Shown one piece after another: positions 43,600 through 55,681 of a stretch of DNA of 64,000 nucleotides. The notes below the pieces were generated by a model. That model saw nothing but the letters and a program-made list of their open reading frames with translations. It ran no database searches and had not been told where the DNA came from. The stretch comes from Thalassia testudinum (taxonomy: Eukaryota; Streptophyta; Magnoliopsida; Alismatales; Hydrocharitaceae), in contig JAZHRO010000014.1 of the NCBI GenBank assembly GCA_037157565.1, positions 99,851,501 to 99,915,500 on the forward strand. The letters are read 5' to 3'. Every line of letters begins with the position of its first letter. Positions within the stretch are counted from its first letter, which is position 1. Made by a program: the position numbers and the translations under genes.

Positions 43600-44480
43600 T
43601 GATAGCGATTTCACGCGGTTTGTTAAAATACGTCGTTGTAACGCGTAAAACCGATCAACTCTTAAATTTATATTCCTAGATAGGGAAGTATCTAGGGTCG
43701 TCCAAGGAGGCCAAATGTTTACAATAGTGATTCTCTTGCTTGGAATGAAATCTCAACTTTCTTTTTGGTATTTTTCAATATATCATTTTTTTGTTTTAAA
43801 TTAAGACAACATGCGGAATGGTGACGGGAAGGTAATTCACACTTCAATTTAACTACTACTTTCTAGTGGCAAGTAGAGCCTCTCCCTAAACTCACTCTAG
43901 GCAAGTGGAGGCCTAGAATAATTAGGGAGAGGGAGTGAAAAATGCTAAAAAGCAAAGCAAGTAGAAATGCAAAATAGAAAATTGCAAAGAAGGTAACTAG
44001 ATTACTGAAAAATGTTTTACAAAAAAGGTTAGTAGAGGAATGCTTCTACTACTAGAAAAATTAAAATAAAGAAAAGCAAACACAAATCCTCTAGATAGAT
44101 GGTGAAGAAGAGGGCTTCTTGCTCCAAGGTTGGTGGTTCCCAAGCTTGAAAAGAATCCTTCAACTCCTTCCTTGCAGTGCTCCGCCAAGGTGATGTCCTC
44201 CAAGGCAAGCCCAAGGGGGCGTACCCTAAGCTTCTCTCCAAGGGTGGACGTCCACCCTAAGTCCTTCTCCCTTGCCGGGCCATCCTTCTTGAAGTGGAAG
44301 AGTCCTCCTCCTTGGAGTGGCCCAAGTTGAAGAGAGTGGGGAGAAGAAGGCACCAAAAGGGCTGGTGATGTGCCCCTTTAATCTCCTTCTCTACTCCTTC
44401 TCCTTGGGCGTAGGTATAGGTGGATGTAGGTAGAAAAATACACTAATGGAGGATGCCCCAAAATGGTGGTAGGTGGTGGC

Positions 44481-44490
44481 TTTTTATAGA
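44481..44490 (-). promoter_or_regulatory. TATA box in the 3' LTR of element E
   Basis: TCTATAAAAA on the - strand, followed in the sense direction by GCCACC. Conserved in the other LTR at 52766-52775. Confidence 0.55.
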
Positions 44491-44649
44491 ATAGGATGGG
44501 GGGTTAAGGTGCCCCTTGAAATGGAGGGCTAGGATGGAAGGATGAGGGTGGTTGGTGATCCTATGGCTAGGGTGAGTTGGCGGCAACCCAAGGGGTGTTA
44601 AAGGGGGTGGTTATGGTGGTGTTGGTGTCTTTTGGTGGTGGAGAGACAC

Positions 44650-44673
44650 CCCCATGTTGGCGCCAACATGGGG
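44650..44673. repeat. Perfect 24-bp palindrome in E's 3' LTR
   Basis: CCCCATGTTGG followed by its exact complement around a central GGCGCC. The other LTR (52935-52958) has one change at the central CpG. Confidence 0.7.
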
Positions 44674-44916
44674 TCTTCTAGAAGGGGAGTTAGGTGGATG
44701 GTGGAGATGGATTCAAGGGGGATTTTGGAGGGAAAAGTGGCACCATTAAGGGGTGGTTATGGGTAGTCTTTGGCGCCACTTTTAGGTGTCTTTTGGAGGT
44801 GGTGGGTAGGCTAGGTTGGTGCCAAGTGGGTTAGCTTATGTGGAGCTTAGGTGGAGCTAGTTGGGTGGAGTTGGTAGGTTGGTTTTTGGGGTGGTACAAG
44901 CCAAGGAAGTTGGAGC

Positions 44917-45620
44917 ATAGCTAAGCTAAGCTAAGCTAAGCTAAGCTAAGCTAGCTTAGCTAATGGAGGAGTAGAGGAGAAGATGTTGGAGCTAGGGTTT
45001 GGGGGAAGGAGCTGAGGAGAAGAAGTCTGGAGTTGGAGCTGGAGCTAGCTGCTGCTGAAGAGGCTGGCATGGGGCCACTCTAGCTGGCTTAGCTTGCTAG
45101 TTCTTTGCTAGTTGCTAAGCCAAGCTAAATTGAGCTAGCTTCTACCAAAATGAGCTGAGGTGAGCTAGGTCTGGTGCTCCCGGGGAGAATCAAGCTGGTT
45201 GAGGCAGCTAAGGTAGCTTAGCTCAATTGAGTTGAGCTAAGCTGAGTCCCCGGGAGCTGGACTTGAGCTTCCTGAGCTGAGATGAATTCTTCTTCAGCTG
45301 GCTGGAGTTGAGTGGAGCTGAATGTAGCAAGATCTGAGCTGGGGTGAACTCCTGTCAACTCAGCTGAGCTAGCTAGAGCTCCCTGTGAACTAGTGGGAGC
45401 TGAGATGAGCTAGACTCAGCTAAGTTGAGCTGGATCTGAGCTGACTTGAGCTAGGGTGAGCTAAGATGAACTCTCTTGAGCTGCCATCCAGCTGAGATTA
45501 GCTGAATGGAGCTGGGATGAGCTAACCCTAGTTCAAGTAAGCTAGGTTCCAGCTGCGGTGAGCTGGATCAAGCTGAGTTGAGCTGGATTAGGCTGAGTTC
45601 CAGCTAGTCTGGGCTTCTCC
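44917..45620. repeat. AGCT-rich low-complexity tract, 3' LTR of E
   Basis: It opens with a run of AGCTA units (about 44923-44955) and continues for about 0.7 kb with the tetranucleotide AGCT every 10-15 bp, mostly as GAGCTGA, GAGCTAG or AAGCTGA. Reading frames are unlikely to be real. The twin tract is 53222-53910. Confidence 0.75.
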
Positions 45621-45837
45621 TTCACCATTTGCCTTCTTGAGTGCTAGGGTTTTAGGGATCTGTGCATCTGTACATCTCTAACACTCACAAAAACACATTA
45701 AAACGACAATAAAAAATGCAATGCATGCCTATCCTAATTTATGCCTAAATGCAGCCCAAAAACCCATTTGCGGAGTAAAATCCTAAGAGCTAGGTTTGTT
45801 TTAATGCATAAGAATGATGATAAACTAGCGTTTATCA

Positions 45838-45870
45838 CACCCCCATGCTTATCTTTTGCTAGTCTCTTAG
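45838..45870 (-). promoter_or_regulatory. Polypurine tract region of element E
   Basis: On the - strand: GACTAGCAAAAGATAAGC, then ATGGGGGTG touching the LTR's TGATAAACGC. Confidence 0.75.
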
Positions 45871-47239
45871 CAAAACTTAAAACGGAATTTTTGGGAAACC
45901 TAATTTTTTTGACTTTGGAGGAGAAAAAGAGATCAATGGACCTTGGTAGATTAAAAACACTGGAGGTACAGGATTTGTTAAAGATAAACATCGGGATTTG
46001 TTTTTGGATTCAACCATTAGATAGAACGGGATCAATATATCTTCCAAAAAATTCTCAAATTAACCCCTTGTTAATTCAGATGACTTGAAATGTTTGTTTT
46101 TAGGAATTTTTTTTGGCTCATGAATCTGATTCTCAACTAGCAAAATCCTTTAAAACCTTGTGGCTGTGCTTGTGAAAAGCCAACACTTATAAGGGCGTGT
46201 TACTTTATTTATATATATATATATATATATTTTTTCTCTCCCATGCTTATTTTTAGCTTAGTCTTACAACAGATGTGTTGGGATCATCATTCCCGTTACC
46301 ATTCCTCGAGGGGGCTCTGGCGCCTGTACTTCGAGATAGCACTGTCCATGACACCACCCAGGAGCTCACAACCCCAGAACACGATGCGGTGAAAAGGGGC
46401 GCTCCAAACAAACTCAAGCTCTTGCTCCGACACTCTAGGTAGAGCACCGTCCAAGACACTTGAGCTGCTAAAATGCGCTTTAATGCTCCATTTAAAGATA
46501 TGAAATATAGATATGGAGCAAGGCCGAGGCGGTAACATGTTGACATTGCGTCCTTAAAGGAGGCATTTTCCTCCTTCCCGGTGGTGGGAACTCAAACCAA
46601 TGATCTGCTTTAGACTTTCACTAAGTCCAAACAAGGGAGCTTTTCAAATTTTTAGTTATTTTTAAGTGTTGGCTTGTGTGTGAAGAGTGACACAAGAAGT
46701 TTCTCAAAACATGCAAGTTTTTGAATCAGAAGCTAAGTCAAATAATTTCCATATTGCAAAATAGGATCAAGTCACCTGAACTATTATGAGTTCAGGTGGA
46801 ATTTTATAGAAAGATATCTGATCTTGTCTAAAATAGACCATGGAATTCTAATGATCAGATCCATATCCTCGTCTTTAGTTTATTAAAGATTAAATCCATT
46901 GTACCAAAAGTGAATTTTTCGACCTTAGTCCCGAATTCAAAATTTTTCCTCAAAAAGTTTTGAACATTTCTTTTTTATTTTTTTGGGTATGCAAGCAGGA
47001 AATAAATTAAACAGAAATGCATGTTTTTAGGTTTTGAAAATCCTAAATCGATCGTAAAATTTAAAAACACCCCCCCATGCTTAAGATATGCCATGTCCTC
47101 ATGCATTAGGAGGGAAAAGGGATCACCTTAGTGAAGAACGGTCGGGTTTAGGAGGAACAAAACTTGGAAAAAGAAGAAAAAAGGGAAAGTAAGAAAAAAT
47201 GATGGGTTACCTCCCATCCAGTGCTATCTTTTACGCCAT
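45871..47239 (-). other. 3' noncoding region of element E
   Basis: No pol remnant and no credible frame. It contains a (TA)11 microsatellite (46210-46231), a GC-richer island without clear coding sense (46255-46560), the second purine-tract-like motif (47069-47108), and a GGGTTACCTCCC / GCCATTCAGCCGGGCG motif (47213-47251) shared with D and H. Confidence 0.7.
47069..47108 (-). promoter_or_regulatory. Second purine-tract-like motif of element E
   Basis: On the - strand: ATGCATGAGGACATGGCATA, a spacer, then GCATGGGGGGGTG. Confidence 0.5.
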
Positions 47240-50200
47240 TCAGCCGGGCGTGAAGGTATGCACGGAAGACGTAAGATCATGTAAATAATTGGACACTTGG
47301 ATGCCCGCAAAAAAGGTGTCTTCTTTTAGATCCCTAGAAAATTGATTAGAAATAATATTGGGATCAAAGTTGGATGGAAAATGATAAGTGTAACCCGAGT
47401 CTGGCCATGGGTTTAAATTAGGTTGGGTGCCAAACTCAGGCGGGGTTGGTGGTAGGTCCGTAAGAAAGGGGTCGGGGAAGGAATGGTGAGGATTGGGTGA
47501 AGTTAGTGTGGAAAAGTTAGGTGCGTGAATAGTGGGTGGGTTAGGGGGGGTATCAGGAATAAATTTGGTGTCAAGACAAGTTTCCGGATCACAGATTTCG
47601 CCGACCACTGATTCTGAATCAGAGTCCTCAAAAAAATTATGGTCGGTAAGGGTATCTATTAATATTGTCTCCTCCACCATATTGGAAATTTCAGTATCTG
47701 AGTCCTCAAAGAAGTTATCATCATGGAATCTCCTGGAGGATTTAAAAATATCTAAAGTGATAGTTTGGCCTGCACAGTTAATATCCATTTTGCCTGTGTG
47801 GCAATTGATATTTGCCTTTACAGAGGCCAAAAAGGGGCATCCAAGGATTATTGGGGAGTCCAGTAATGATTCAGGTGCCTCTATGTCAAGAACCAGAAAG
47901 TCTGCAGGGAAGACACAGTTCTGGACCTTGACTAAAACATCTTCGACAATCCCACGAGGTTTGATTGTAGATGGGTCGGCTAATTGCAGGGTAACCTCGA
48001 CGGGTTTTAATTCACCAATCTGAAATTCCTCGAATAAACTCGTTGGAATAATATTAACCGAGGCACCAAGATCAAGGAGGGCACGATTAAATGTAGTGTC
48101 ATCAATAATTACAGAAATTAAAGGCACCCCCGGATCTTTCATATTAGGAGGCAGCTTACTCCGTATGACAGAGTTTACTGTCTCCAAAAGATGCACCTGT
48201 CCTAGATTTTTGGCCTGCCTTTTAGGAGTACAAATCTCCTTCAAAAATTTAGCATAGGCAGGTATATATTTAATGGCATCTAGGAGAGGAATATTGATAT
48301 GAACTTGCCCAAATAGCTCCATGAGTTCTTCTGCAGTGGGCTCAGATTTCTTTTTTTTGTTGGTGGTGGGGTAGAGAGCTTGTGGGAAAGCGACAGGAAT
48401 CTTGTCTTGATATTTTTGTTTTTCTTTTTCTTCCTGATGGGGAGGTGGGGAGTCAATTTGCACAGGTATCTTACCAGGTTCGTGTGAAGGCCCGGGGTTA
48501 GTGGTGGTTTTCCCACTCCTCAAAGTAACTGCATGTGCAGTCGGATTATTATTTGGAGGAGGTGGGGGGGCCTGTGATTGCAGAAACCTGGGCGGCTGCT
48601 GAGGTGGTGGATTAGGAGGAGGCTGATGTGGATAATGTGGATTTCTGCCCATATAATGGTTTCCTTGGTGATTAGGGTTGGGTATGGGTTGGGACGGAAG
48701 ATGTCCTACAGGTCTTTGCGTGGGAGTAACCCCAATCTGACTGTTCAGATTTGTGATGTTGCGGGTTACTTCCGTCATTTTTGTTTGCATATCCTGCAGG
48801 GTTCGCAGCATCTGGGCATTGATATCTTGTTGGGATGGCCCAGGATGGAAGTTTGGATTTGACCCATACCCATTAAAATGATATGGTTGGGAGGAAACTT
48901 GATTATTCCAGGAGTAGTTCGGGTAATTTTTCCAATTGGAAGAATTTTTAAAGGGCTCCTGGATGGCAGAAATATTTTGAGTGGGGTTAAGATCTGGATA
49001 GTTGTAGTTCCCCAGTGAATCATGGGCAACCTCAGAATAATCAGCAGGGGTAGTGTTGAGATTGTGCAAATTTTCTCTTTGTGGAAAGTTAGGTTGGGTT
49101 AGATGTGGGTGTGGAGCTTGAGTTGATGTGGCTAGTCTTTCCTCAATTTTCTTTTGATTAATATGCATCTGGTCGAGTTTTTGAGCAATCAATTGAAGAT
49201 CGTCTTGGGTGACAGGGATAGATTGAGTGCCTATTTTATGAACACCGAACTGCGGGTTTTGGGTTCTGCAACATGTGTTCATGGAAGCTTGATTAAATGA
49301 GTTTTCACTCATTTCTTCGAACAGGTCATAGGCACTTTCTGCATCTTTATTTAAAAAGTTGCCGCCACACGAGGCATCGACAAAATGTCAGATTTGATCT
49401 TCTAATCCATAATAGAAGATTTGCACGAGCTGCCATAAAGGAATCTCGTGGTGCGGGCAACTTCTTAAAAGGTCTTGAAATCTTTCCCAAGAATCATGGA
49501 AAGTTTCACCAGATTTTTGGTGAAAGGTCATAATAGATCTTCGTAAGGAATTGGTACGACCTATGGGAAAGAATTTCTTGGGGAAGGTGCTCTTGAGTTG
49601 AGGCCATGTTGTGATTGGTCGGCCAATGGTCCTGAACCAATAAGCGGCCTTATCTTTGAGAGATAATGGAAAAAGTCGCATCAGCCATATGTCTTCTTGC
49701 ACATTTCGGGAACGGGTTGTCAGTGCAAGAAGAGTTAGTTCTTCAAGGTGGCTGAAAGGGTCTTCCCTAGGAAGGCCATGAAAGTGTTTAATCAGGTTCA
49801 GGACGGCTGGCTTGATCTCAAAGTCCCCCTCCGGTATGACCACCCCTGGTCGTTCCTCATAATAAGACGGATCATAGAAATCTTTTAGAGGAACAACAGG
49901 CTGCTGACGGGTTGGTGGGTTTGGCCTTGGATTGGCTAGGTTTTGGATGTTCCTAGTCAATGTTTGTTGATTGGAATTTAATTTATTAATCTGATCGGCC
50001 ATCAATTTTAAAAGATCAGGTAGGGGGTCTTGATGTTGTGTGTGGGGCAACTCAAGATTGGGGAGCTCCAAGTGTGGGAAGTTACTGGTGGTTGGGTTTT
50101 GGGTGGAAGGGTTAGAATTAGGGTTAGTGGTAGGGTTAGAGGTGGGGTTAGAGGTGGACGTGGAAGGGTCAGTGGACCTATTTTGTTGTGTTTCCATTTT

Positions 50201-50353
50201 TTCAGGAGAAGACAGAAAAAGTGGTCTTTTTGCGTGGGGGGCGAAATCAAATGGTCCTTCCAAGTGCGGATTTTGAGACCGTCGCCCGTGCATAAAATGG
50301 AAGAAGGGGAGGGGAGGAGAAGAGAAAGAGATGAGAGAAAGTGTGCAATTCAA
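47240..50353 (-). pseudogene. Athila gag-protease frame of element E (one internal stop)
   Basis: One phase of 1037 codons, from about 50353 to the TGA at 47240-47242, interrupted only by a TGA at 49388-49390 (DQI-stop-HFVDAS). Relatives often have Arg there, so a CGA-to-TGA change is likely. Gag part: a short hydrophobic start then HGRRSQNPHLEG, a Thr/Asn/Pro-rich linker, the core LIKHFHGLPREDPFSHLEEL, LKDKAAYWFRTIGRPITTW, FFPIGRTNSLRRSI. A Pro/Asn/Gln-rich linker follows (48540-49100). The protease has LLDLGASVNIIPTSLFEEF, PRGIVEDVLVKV and PIILGCPFLASVKANINC. The last ~180 residues are acidic and then Pro/Asn-rich, ending HTFTPG, and do not resemble RT. No zinc knuckle is seen. The start codon is uncertain. 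Confidence 0.92.
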
Positions 50354-51861
50354 ACAAATAAAACTAGACCTAACTTAAATGTGACTCCCTAATAATAACC
50401 TAAGACTTGGTCTATATAGGAAATAAGTAGTCAATAGTGAATACCCACTCTATCAACAAATCTAGCCAAGTTGCTTAAGGGGAGGTTTGGGCCCAAACGT
50501 TTCCCAGGGAAGACCCCAGGTGCTTGTACAAACCCGTGCCTAGTCGTTTGACATAGCCCCTCAGCCTGAACACCAGATACAGATGACAGAATTGGTATTA
50601 ACTAAAGAGAACTTAAGATCTAAATAGCAAGCCTAAGTTGATAAAGCCTTAGGGGTCAAGTTGCTACAAGTTTTAATTAGGTCTAGGATGCTATAGTGCA
50701 CACGGAATGTGGAGGGCGTTTATTGGGTTGTTGCCCTGTTATTTGATTTTCTTTTGTGTGTGTGCAGGAATTGGAGAGTGGCTCCAATGAAAATCAAGTT
50801 GTCACACTATTTTTATGTATTTTTGTCTTTTAAGATTTGATTTAATCAAATGAGTTTTAGGGTTTTTCTCTTTAAGTTTTCAAACAAGTTTGAAAGTTCA
50901 CAATCAAAGGAAAGACAAGTTGTATGTGTGATTGTATATTTCCTTTTAATTGCGTCTCTAAAGAGAAAGAAAGAAACCCTAAGCCAATTATCCCTAAGAC
51001 AGAAAATTACTACCAGTGAATTGATTTTTGTCTTTCTGAATTAAGTAGTGGTCCAAACAAGTCAAACAACACCACTACTTTGAATAAAATCAAACAAGGA
51101 TTCCAGAAAAAATTTTTTTAAGATTTTAGGAATTTGTTTGATAATTGTTTTAAATTTTTAATTGTACTGGTGTCAAAGTCCAGAAATGATACCTGTGGGT
51201 ATTTTGGACTTTTCAGTATTACCACTGACCTCAGAAAATTTTTATGATTTTATATGATATGTAAAATTTCACAAGGATTCAAGCAAAATAAATTTCACAA
51301 AAATTGGATGAGTATAAAAAATTTAAAAATTCACGGATAGTAGCAAAACAGGAAGATTAGAGGGTGTGACCCCTCTGCAATCCACGAATTTTCAAAAATT
51401 AAATACAAATCCAATTGATCTGAAATTTGGAACAGATGTTCCAAACTTAATTGGGAATCACTCTATGAAATTTTATGATTTTAGGAGGCCTGTGGTGTTA
51501 GGAATTGATTTTTCAAGTCCGGATAGAAATCTAGACTCGAAAAATAGAACACCAATACTTACAATGGAGTGGTGCTAAAGAAGCATACAAGCAAACAATG
51601 GATTTTATAAGGCACCACTCCACTTAATCAAGTTTTTGGGGATCCTGAAAGCCAATTTTAATATATTTTTGGTAGTTTTAATTAATTATGTGACCAGAAA
51701 GAGGAACCAACCTGAATTTTTGCGGGAAGAAAAGGATCTTTGAGCTCTCGCTTCCAAATTCCCGCCTTCCCGCTGTAGTTCCTGCACACACAAAAGAAAG
51801 AAAGAGAAGGGGATGAGATCCACTTCAAGAAAGAGAAAATTAATTAATGCAAAGCCGTGCC
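50354..51861 (-). other. Untranslated leader of element E
   Basis: About 1.5 kb with no credible frame and no tRNA-like fold that I can see. The part next to gag (50400-50760) resembles the leaders of B and D. Confidence 0.65.
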
Positions 51862-51879
51862 TCCCCGGCAACGGCGCCA
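51862..51879 (-). promoter_or_regulatory. Primer binding site of element E (tRNA-Asp)
   Basis: TCCCCGGCAACGGCGCCA on the + strand: a perfect 18-base match to the tRNA-Asp 3' end, 5 bp from the LTR. Confidence 0.93.
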
Positions 51880-52765
51880 AAAAGTGATAGCGATTTCACG
51901 CGATTTGTTAAAATACGTCGTTGTAACGCGTAAAATCGATCAACTCTTAAATTTATATTCCTAGATACGGAAGTATCTAGGGTCGTCCAAGGAGACCAAA
52001 TGTTTGTAATAGTGATTCTCTTGCTTGGAATACAATCTCAACTTTCTTTTTGGTATTTTTCAATATATCATTTTTTTGTTTTAAATTAAGACAACATGCG
52101 GAATGGTGACGGGAAGGTAATTCACACTTCAATTTAACTACTACTTTCTAGTGGCAAGTAGAGCCTCTCCCTAAACTCACTCTAGGCAAGTGGAGGCCTA
52201 GAATAATTAGGGAGAGGGAGTGAAAAATGCTAAAAAGCAAAGCAAGTAGAAATGCAAAATAGAAAATTGCAAAGAAGGTAACTAGATTACTGAAAAATGT
52301 TTTACAAAAAAGGCTAGTAGAGGAATGCTTCTACTACTAGAAAAATTAAAATAAAGAAAAGAAAACACAAATCCTCTAGATAGATGGTGAAGAAGAGGGC
52401 TTCTTGCTCCAAGGTTGGTGGCTCCCAAGCTTGAAAAGAATCCTTCAACTCCTTCCTTGCAGTGCTCCGCCAAGGTGATGTCCTCCAAGGCAAGCCCAAG
52501 GGGGCGTACCCTAAGCTTCTCTCCAAGGGTGGACGTCCACCCTAAGTCCTTCTCCCTTGCCGGGCCATCCTTCTTGAAGTGGAAGAGTCCTCCTCCTTGG
52601 AGTGGCCCAAGTTGAAGAGAGTGGGGAGAAGAAGGCACCAAAAGGGCTGGTGATGTGCCCCTTTAATCTCCTTCTCTACTCCTTCTCCTTAGGCGTAGGT
52701 ATAGGTGGATGTAGGTAGAAAAATACACTAATGGAGGATGCCCCAAAATGGAGGTAGGTGGTGGC

Positions 52766-52775
52766 TTTTTATAGA
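52766..52775 (-). promoter_or_regulatory. TATA box in the 5' LTR of element E
   Basis: TCTATAAAAA on the - strand. This copy would drive transcription of E. Confidence 0.55.
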
Positions 52776-53221
52776 ATAGGATGGGGGGTTAAGGTGCCCC
52801 TTGAAATGGAGGGCTAGGATGGAAGGATGAGGGTGGTTGGTGATCCTATGGCTAGGGTGAGTTGGCGCCAACCCAAGGGGTGTTAAAGGGGGTGGTTATG
52901 GTGGTGTTGGTGTCTTTTGGTGGTGGAGAGACACCCCCATGTTGGTGCCAACATGGGGTCTTCTAGAAGGGGAGTTAGGTGGATGGTGGAGATGGATTCA
53001 AGGGGGATTGTGTGGTGGAGATGAGGGGGGATTTTGGAGGGAAAAGTGGCACCATTAAGGGGTGGTTATGGGTAGCTTTTGGCACCACTTTTAGGTGTCT
53101 TTTGGAGGTGATGGGTAGGTTAGGTTGGTGCCAAGTGGGTTAGCTTATGTGGAGCTTAGGTGGAGCTAGTTGGGTGGAGTTGGTAGGTTGGCTTTTGGGG
53201 TGGTACAAGCCAAGGAAGTTG

Positions 53222-53910
53222 GAGCATAGTTAAGCTAAGCTAAGCTAAGCTAAGCTAGCTTAGCTAATGGAGGAGTAGAGGAGAAGATGTTGGAGCTAGG
53301 GTTTGGAGGAAGGAGCTGAGGAGAAGAAGTCTGGAGTTGGAGCTGGAGCTGGCTGCTGCTGAAGAGGCTGGCATGGGGCCACTCTAGCTGGCTTAGCTTG
53401 CTAGTTCTTTGCTAGTTGCTAAGCCAAGCTAAAGTGAGCTAGCTTCTACCAAAATGAGCTGAGGTGAGCTAGGTCTGGTGCTCCTGGGGAGAATCAAGTT
53501 GGTTGAGGCAGCTAAGGTAGCTTAGCTCAATTGAGTTGAGCTAAGCTGAGTCCCCGGGAGCTGGACTTGAGCTTCCTGAGCTGAGATGAATTCTTCTTCA
53601 GCTGGCTGGAGTTGAGTGGAGCTGAATGTAGCTGGATCTGAGCTGGGGTGAACTCCTTTCAACTCAGCTGAGCTTGCTAGAGCTCCCTGTGAACTAGTGG
53701 GAGCTGAGATGAGCTAGACTTAGCTAAGTTGAGCTGGATCTGAGCTGACTTGAGCTAGGGTGAGCTAAGATGAACTCTCTTGAGCTACCATCCAGCTGAG
53801 ATTAGCTGAATGGAGCTGGGATGAGCTAACCCTAGTTCAAGTAAGCTAGGTTCCAGCTGCGGTGAGCTGGATCAAGCTGAGGTGAGCTGGATTAGGCTGA
53901 GTTCCAGCTA
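53222..53910. repeat. AGCT-rich tract, 5' LTR of E
   Basis: Twin of 44917-45620 with a shorter AGCTA run (about 53232-53256). Confidence 0.75.
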
Positions 53911-54140
53911 GTCTGGGCTTCTCCTTCACCATTTGCCTTCTTGAGTGCTAGGGTTTTAGGGATCTGTGCATCTGTACATCCCTAACACTCACAAAAACAC
54001 ATTAAAACGACAATAAAAAATGCAATGCATGCCTATCCTAATTTATGCCTAAATGCAGCCCAAAAACCCATTTACGGAGTAAAATCCTAAGAGCTAGGTT
54101 TGTTTTAATGCATAAGAATGATGATAAACTGCGTTTATCA

Positions 54141-54145
54141 GTGCT
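54141..54145. repeat. Right target site duplication of element E
   Basis: GTGCT, pairing with 43595-43599. Confidence 0.9.
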
Positions 54146-54518
54146 TAATCAAACTTATGACTTGGGGCTTGATTTCTATGTCTCTGGTGGGAATCATGAT
54201 GCTGGGATGTTCCCCATAGTTTGAAGGATCATAAAAAGCCTTCAAGGGCTGAGCACCCTGACCATGCATACGTTGGAAACATTGCTGCATCTGTTGCAAT
54301 TCTTCCAACTGCCTTTGAATCAACTCTTGCTGGTTCGGGGGCGGGGGAGGTGGTCGTTGATTAGCCATGGGATCTGCTTGGCTATAGCTCAACCTCTGCC
54401 TCCTAGAATGGTCTGAAGGTCCTTCCAATCTAGGATTCAATGACCTCCTTCCAAGCATACTCTGGAAGGAAGTCGAAAGGACGGCGAAGAGAGGGAACCC
54501 TGCAGCACAAGAATACAA
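54146..54518 (-). pseudogene. Athila gag of element D, N-terminal part
   Basis: From about 54518: MLGRRSLNPRLEGPSD, a Pro-run and Gln-rich segment (PPPPPPNQQELIQRQ), then LKAFYDPSNYGEHPSIMIP and EIKPQVISLIKH, where element E cuts it; the next residues FHG follow on the far side of E at 43594. No stop in this piece. Confidence 0.85.
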
Positions 54519-55660
54519 GCCTGTCCTTAGATGGGGTAGCGTAAAGGTCTGCAGACTCTTAGAACCTGTCCTAAGATTATGGACGATTTACTCTACTTAT
54601 GTCCAGGCAATCCGACCAGTTAGAAGGACAGACTGGGGAGAAGGTTCTTCTTTTGTCTTGCGCCTTTGGTTCCTAGTGTACCCCCCAGCCACGGTCATTT
54701 GACTCTACTCCCCTATCTAGACATCAGATTGACTAGCATAAGTAGGTTAATCATGAATAATCTAAATCTGGATCCCGTAGAGCAAACCAATCCTTAAGGC
54801 CAATGTCTACTAAATTTTTCTTAGGCATGGGACAATGGCGCTTCTGGAATGTGATGAGCCCTTAATGGGTTGTGCCCTTAATGATTTTTTTGATAATGTG
54901 TGAATGTGCACAACCAAGAGATTTTCAAGCAAGATTATTAATGATGAGGTGAGTTTTAGGGTTTGAATCTTGCTTAATAGTTTTAGGATTCAAATATTAG
55001 GTGTTTTCAACAAAGTTTTGTGAGGCAAACCAAGTTTTGTTTTCAAAAGCATGTGTTCAAGTATTTTCCTTTAGAAACCAAGAAAAATATGGAGTGCCTG
55101 GCTTGACCTAGTTATTGAATCCTATGGGGCAGCTACAAAATGAACCTCTTTTAGATTGGGTGGTGCGACCCAAACAATTCAACCAATCGGCTCAAATGCA
55201 CCACTAATTAAGGCACAAAAAAAGGTGATTAACCTAATATGATTTCTACTCTTTTATGTGTTGAATTAGTGTACCAAGTCCATAGGTCGGAATCCCGGCT
55301 GAGTACATGAAAATCAAGTTAGGTTATGTGCCTCTGATGTGAGTGTATAAAGTGTGTAAATTGATTCGTTCCACAGAAAGTGTCTTTTTGTTTTTTTTTA
55401 TAAAATGTGGGTGAGATGGGTGAAGGTGGCAAACAAGACAAACAAATTCTATCTTAGGGTTTATGCAAACACCTAAGTAGATTGTGGCGAAATGAACTAG
55501 TGGGGGACACTTACAAAACACTCTACCTGCACTTTACTCCGGTCTACCGCACTTGGATTTCCATGTTAGGGTACTTGCCAATAGTAGATCAAAGATAAGA
55601 GGGGTTAGTGCTATGTAAATGCAAAGAAATGTAGAAAACAATAAAGTAAATTCCATTGCC
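54519..55660 (-). other. Untranslated leader of element D
   Basis: No credible frame. The segment around 54600-54770 resembles the reverse complement of B's leader near 2340-2520 (shared GGGGAGAAGGTTCTTC-type stretch and the flanking order). Confidence 0.6.
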
Positions 55661-55678
55661 TCCCCGGTAATGGCGCCA
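55661..55678 (-). promoter_or_regulatory. Primer binding site of element D (tRNA-Asp type)
   Basis: TCCCCGGTAATGGCGCCA on the + strand, two mismatches to the tRNA-Asp 3' end, 3 bp from the LTR start. Confidence 0.85.
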
Positions 55679-55681
55679 AAA

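Larger units (their letters stand above)
43600..45837 (-). repeat. 3' LTR of element E
   Basis: TGATAGCGATTTCACG to GCGTTTATCA (+ strand). It contains a frame of 119 residues (43997-44356, - strand) of no recognised type, a - strand TATA box (44481-44490), a perfect 24-bp palindrome (44650-44673), and an AGCT-rich tract (about 44917-45620). Confidence 0.95.
43600..54140 (-). mobile_element. Element E: young, polymerase-less Athila
   Basis: A complete insertion of 10,541 bp in the gag of D, with exact GTGCT flanks. It has two LTRs (2238 and 2256 bp) that differ only by scattered changes and a 24-bp duplication, a perfect tRNA-Asp primer site and a good purine tract. The interior encodes gag and protease in one frame with a single stop. 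The frame ends in a diverged tail, and no RT, RNase H or integrase is present between it and the 3' LTR. It is the youngest LTR insertion here by LTR similarity, and it must have moved with polymerase from another element. Confidence 0.95.
51885..54140 (-). repeat. 5' LTR of element E
   Basis: Near-identical to 43600-45837. It has an extra ~24 bp near 53005-53030 (a repeated GTGGTGGAGATG...GGGGGATT), and the central base of the 24-bp palindrome is changed (52935-52958). TATA box at 52766-52775 on the - strand. Confidence 0.95.

Noticed and set aside
43997..44356. 119-residue sense-strand frame in both LTRs of E (also 52282-52641)
   Set aside because: Presence in both LTRs only reflects their recent identity. 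There is no recognisable domain, and it lies in the transcript leader.
46255..46560. GC-richer island in E's 3' region as a captured gene fragment
   Set aside because: No frame gives a recognisable protein and no exon-like borders were found. Left as noncoding.
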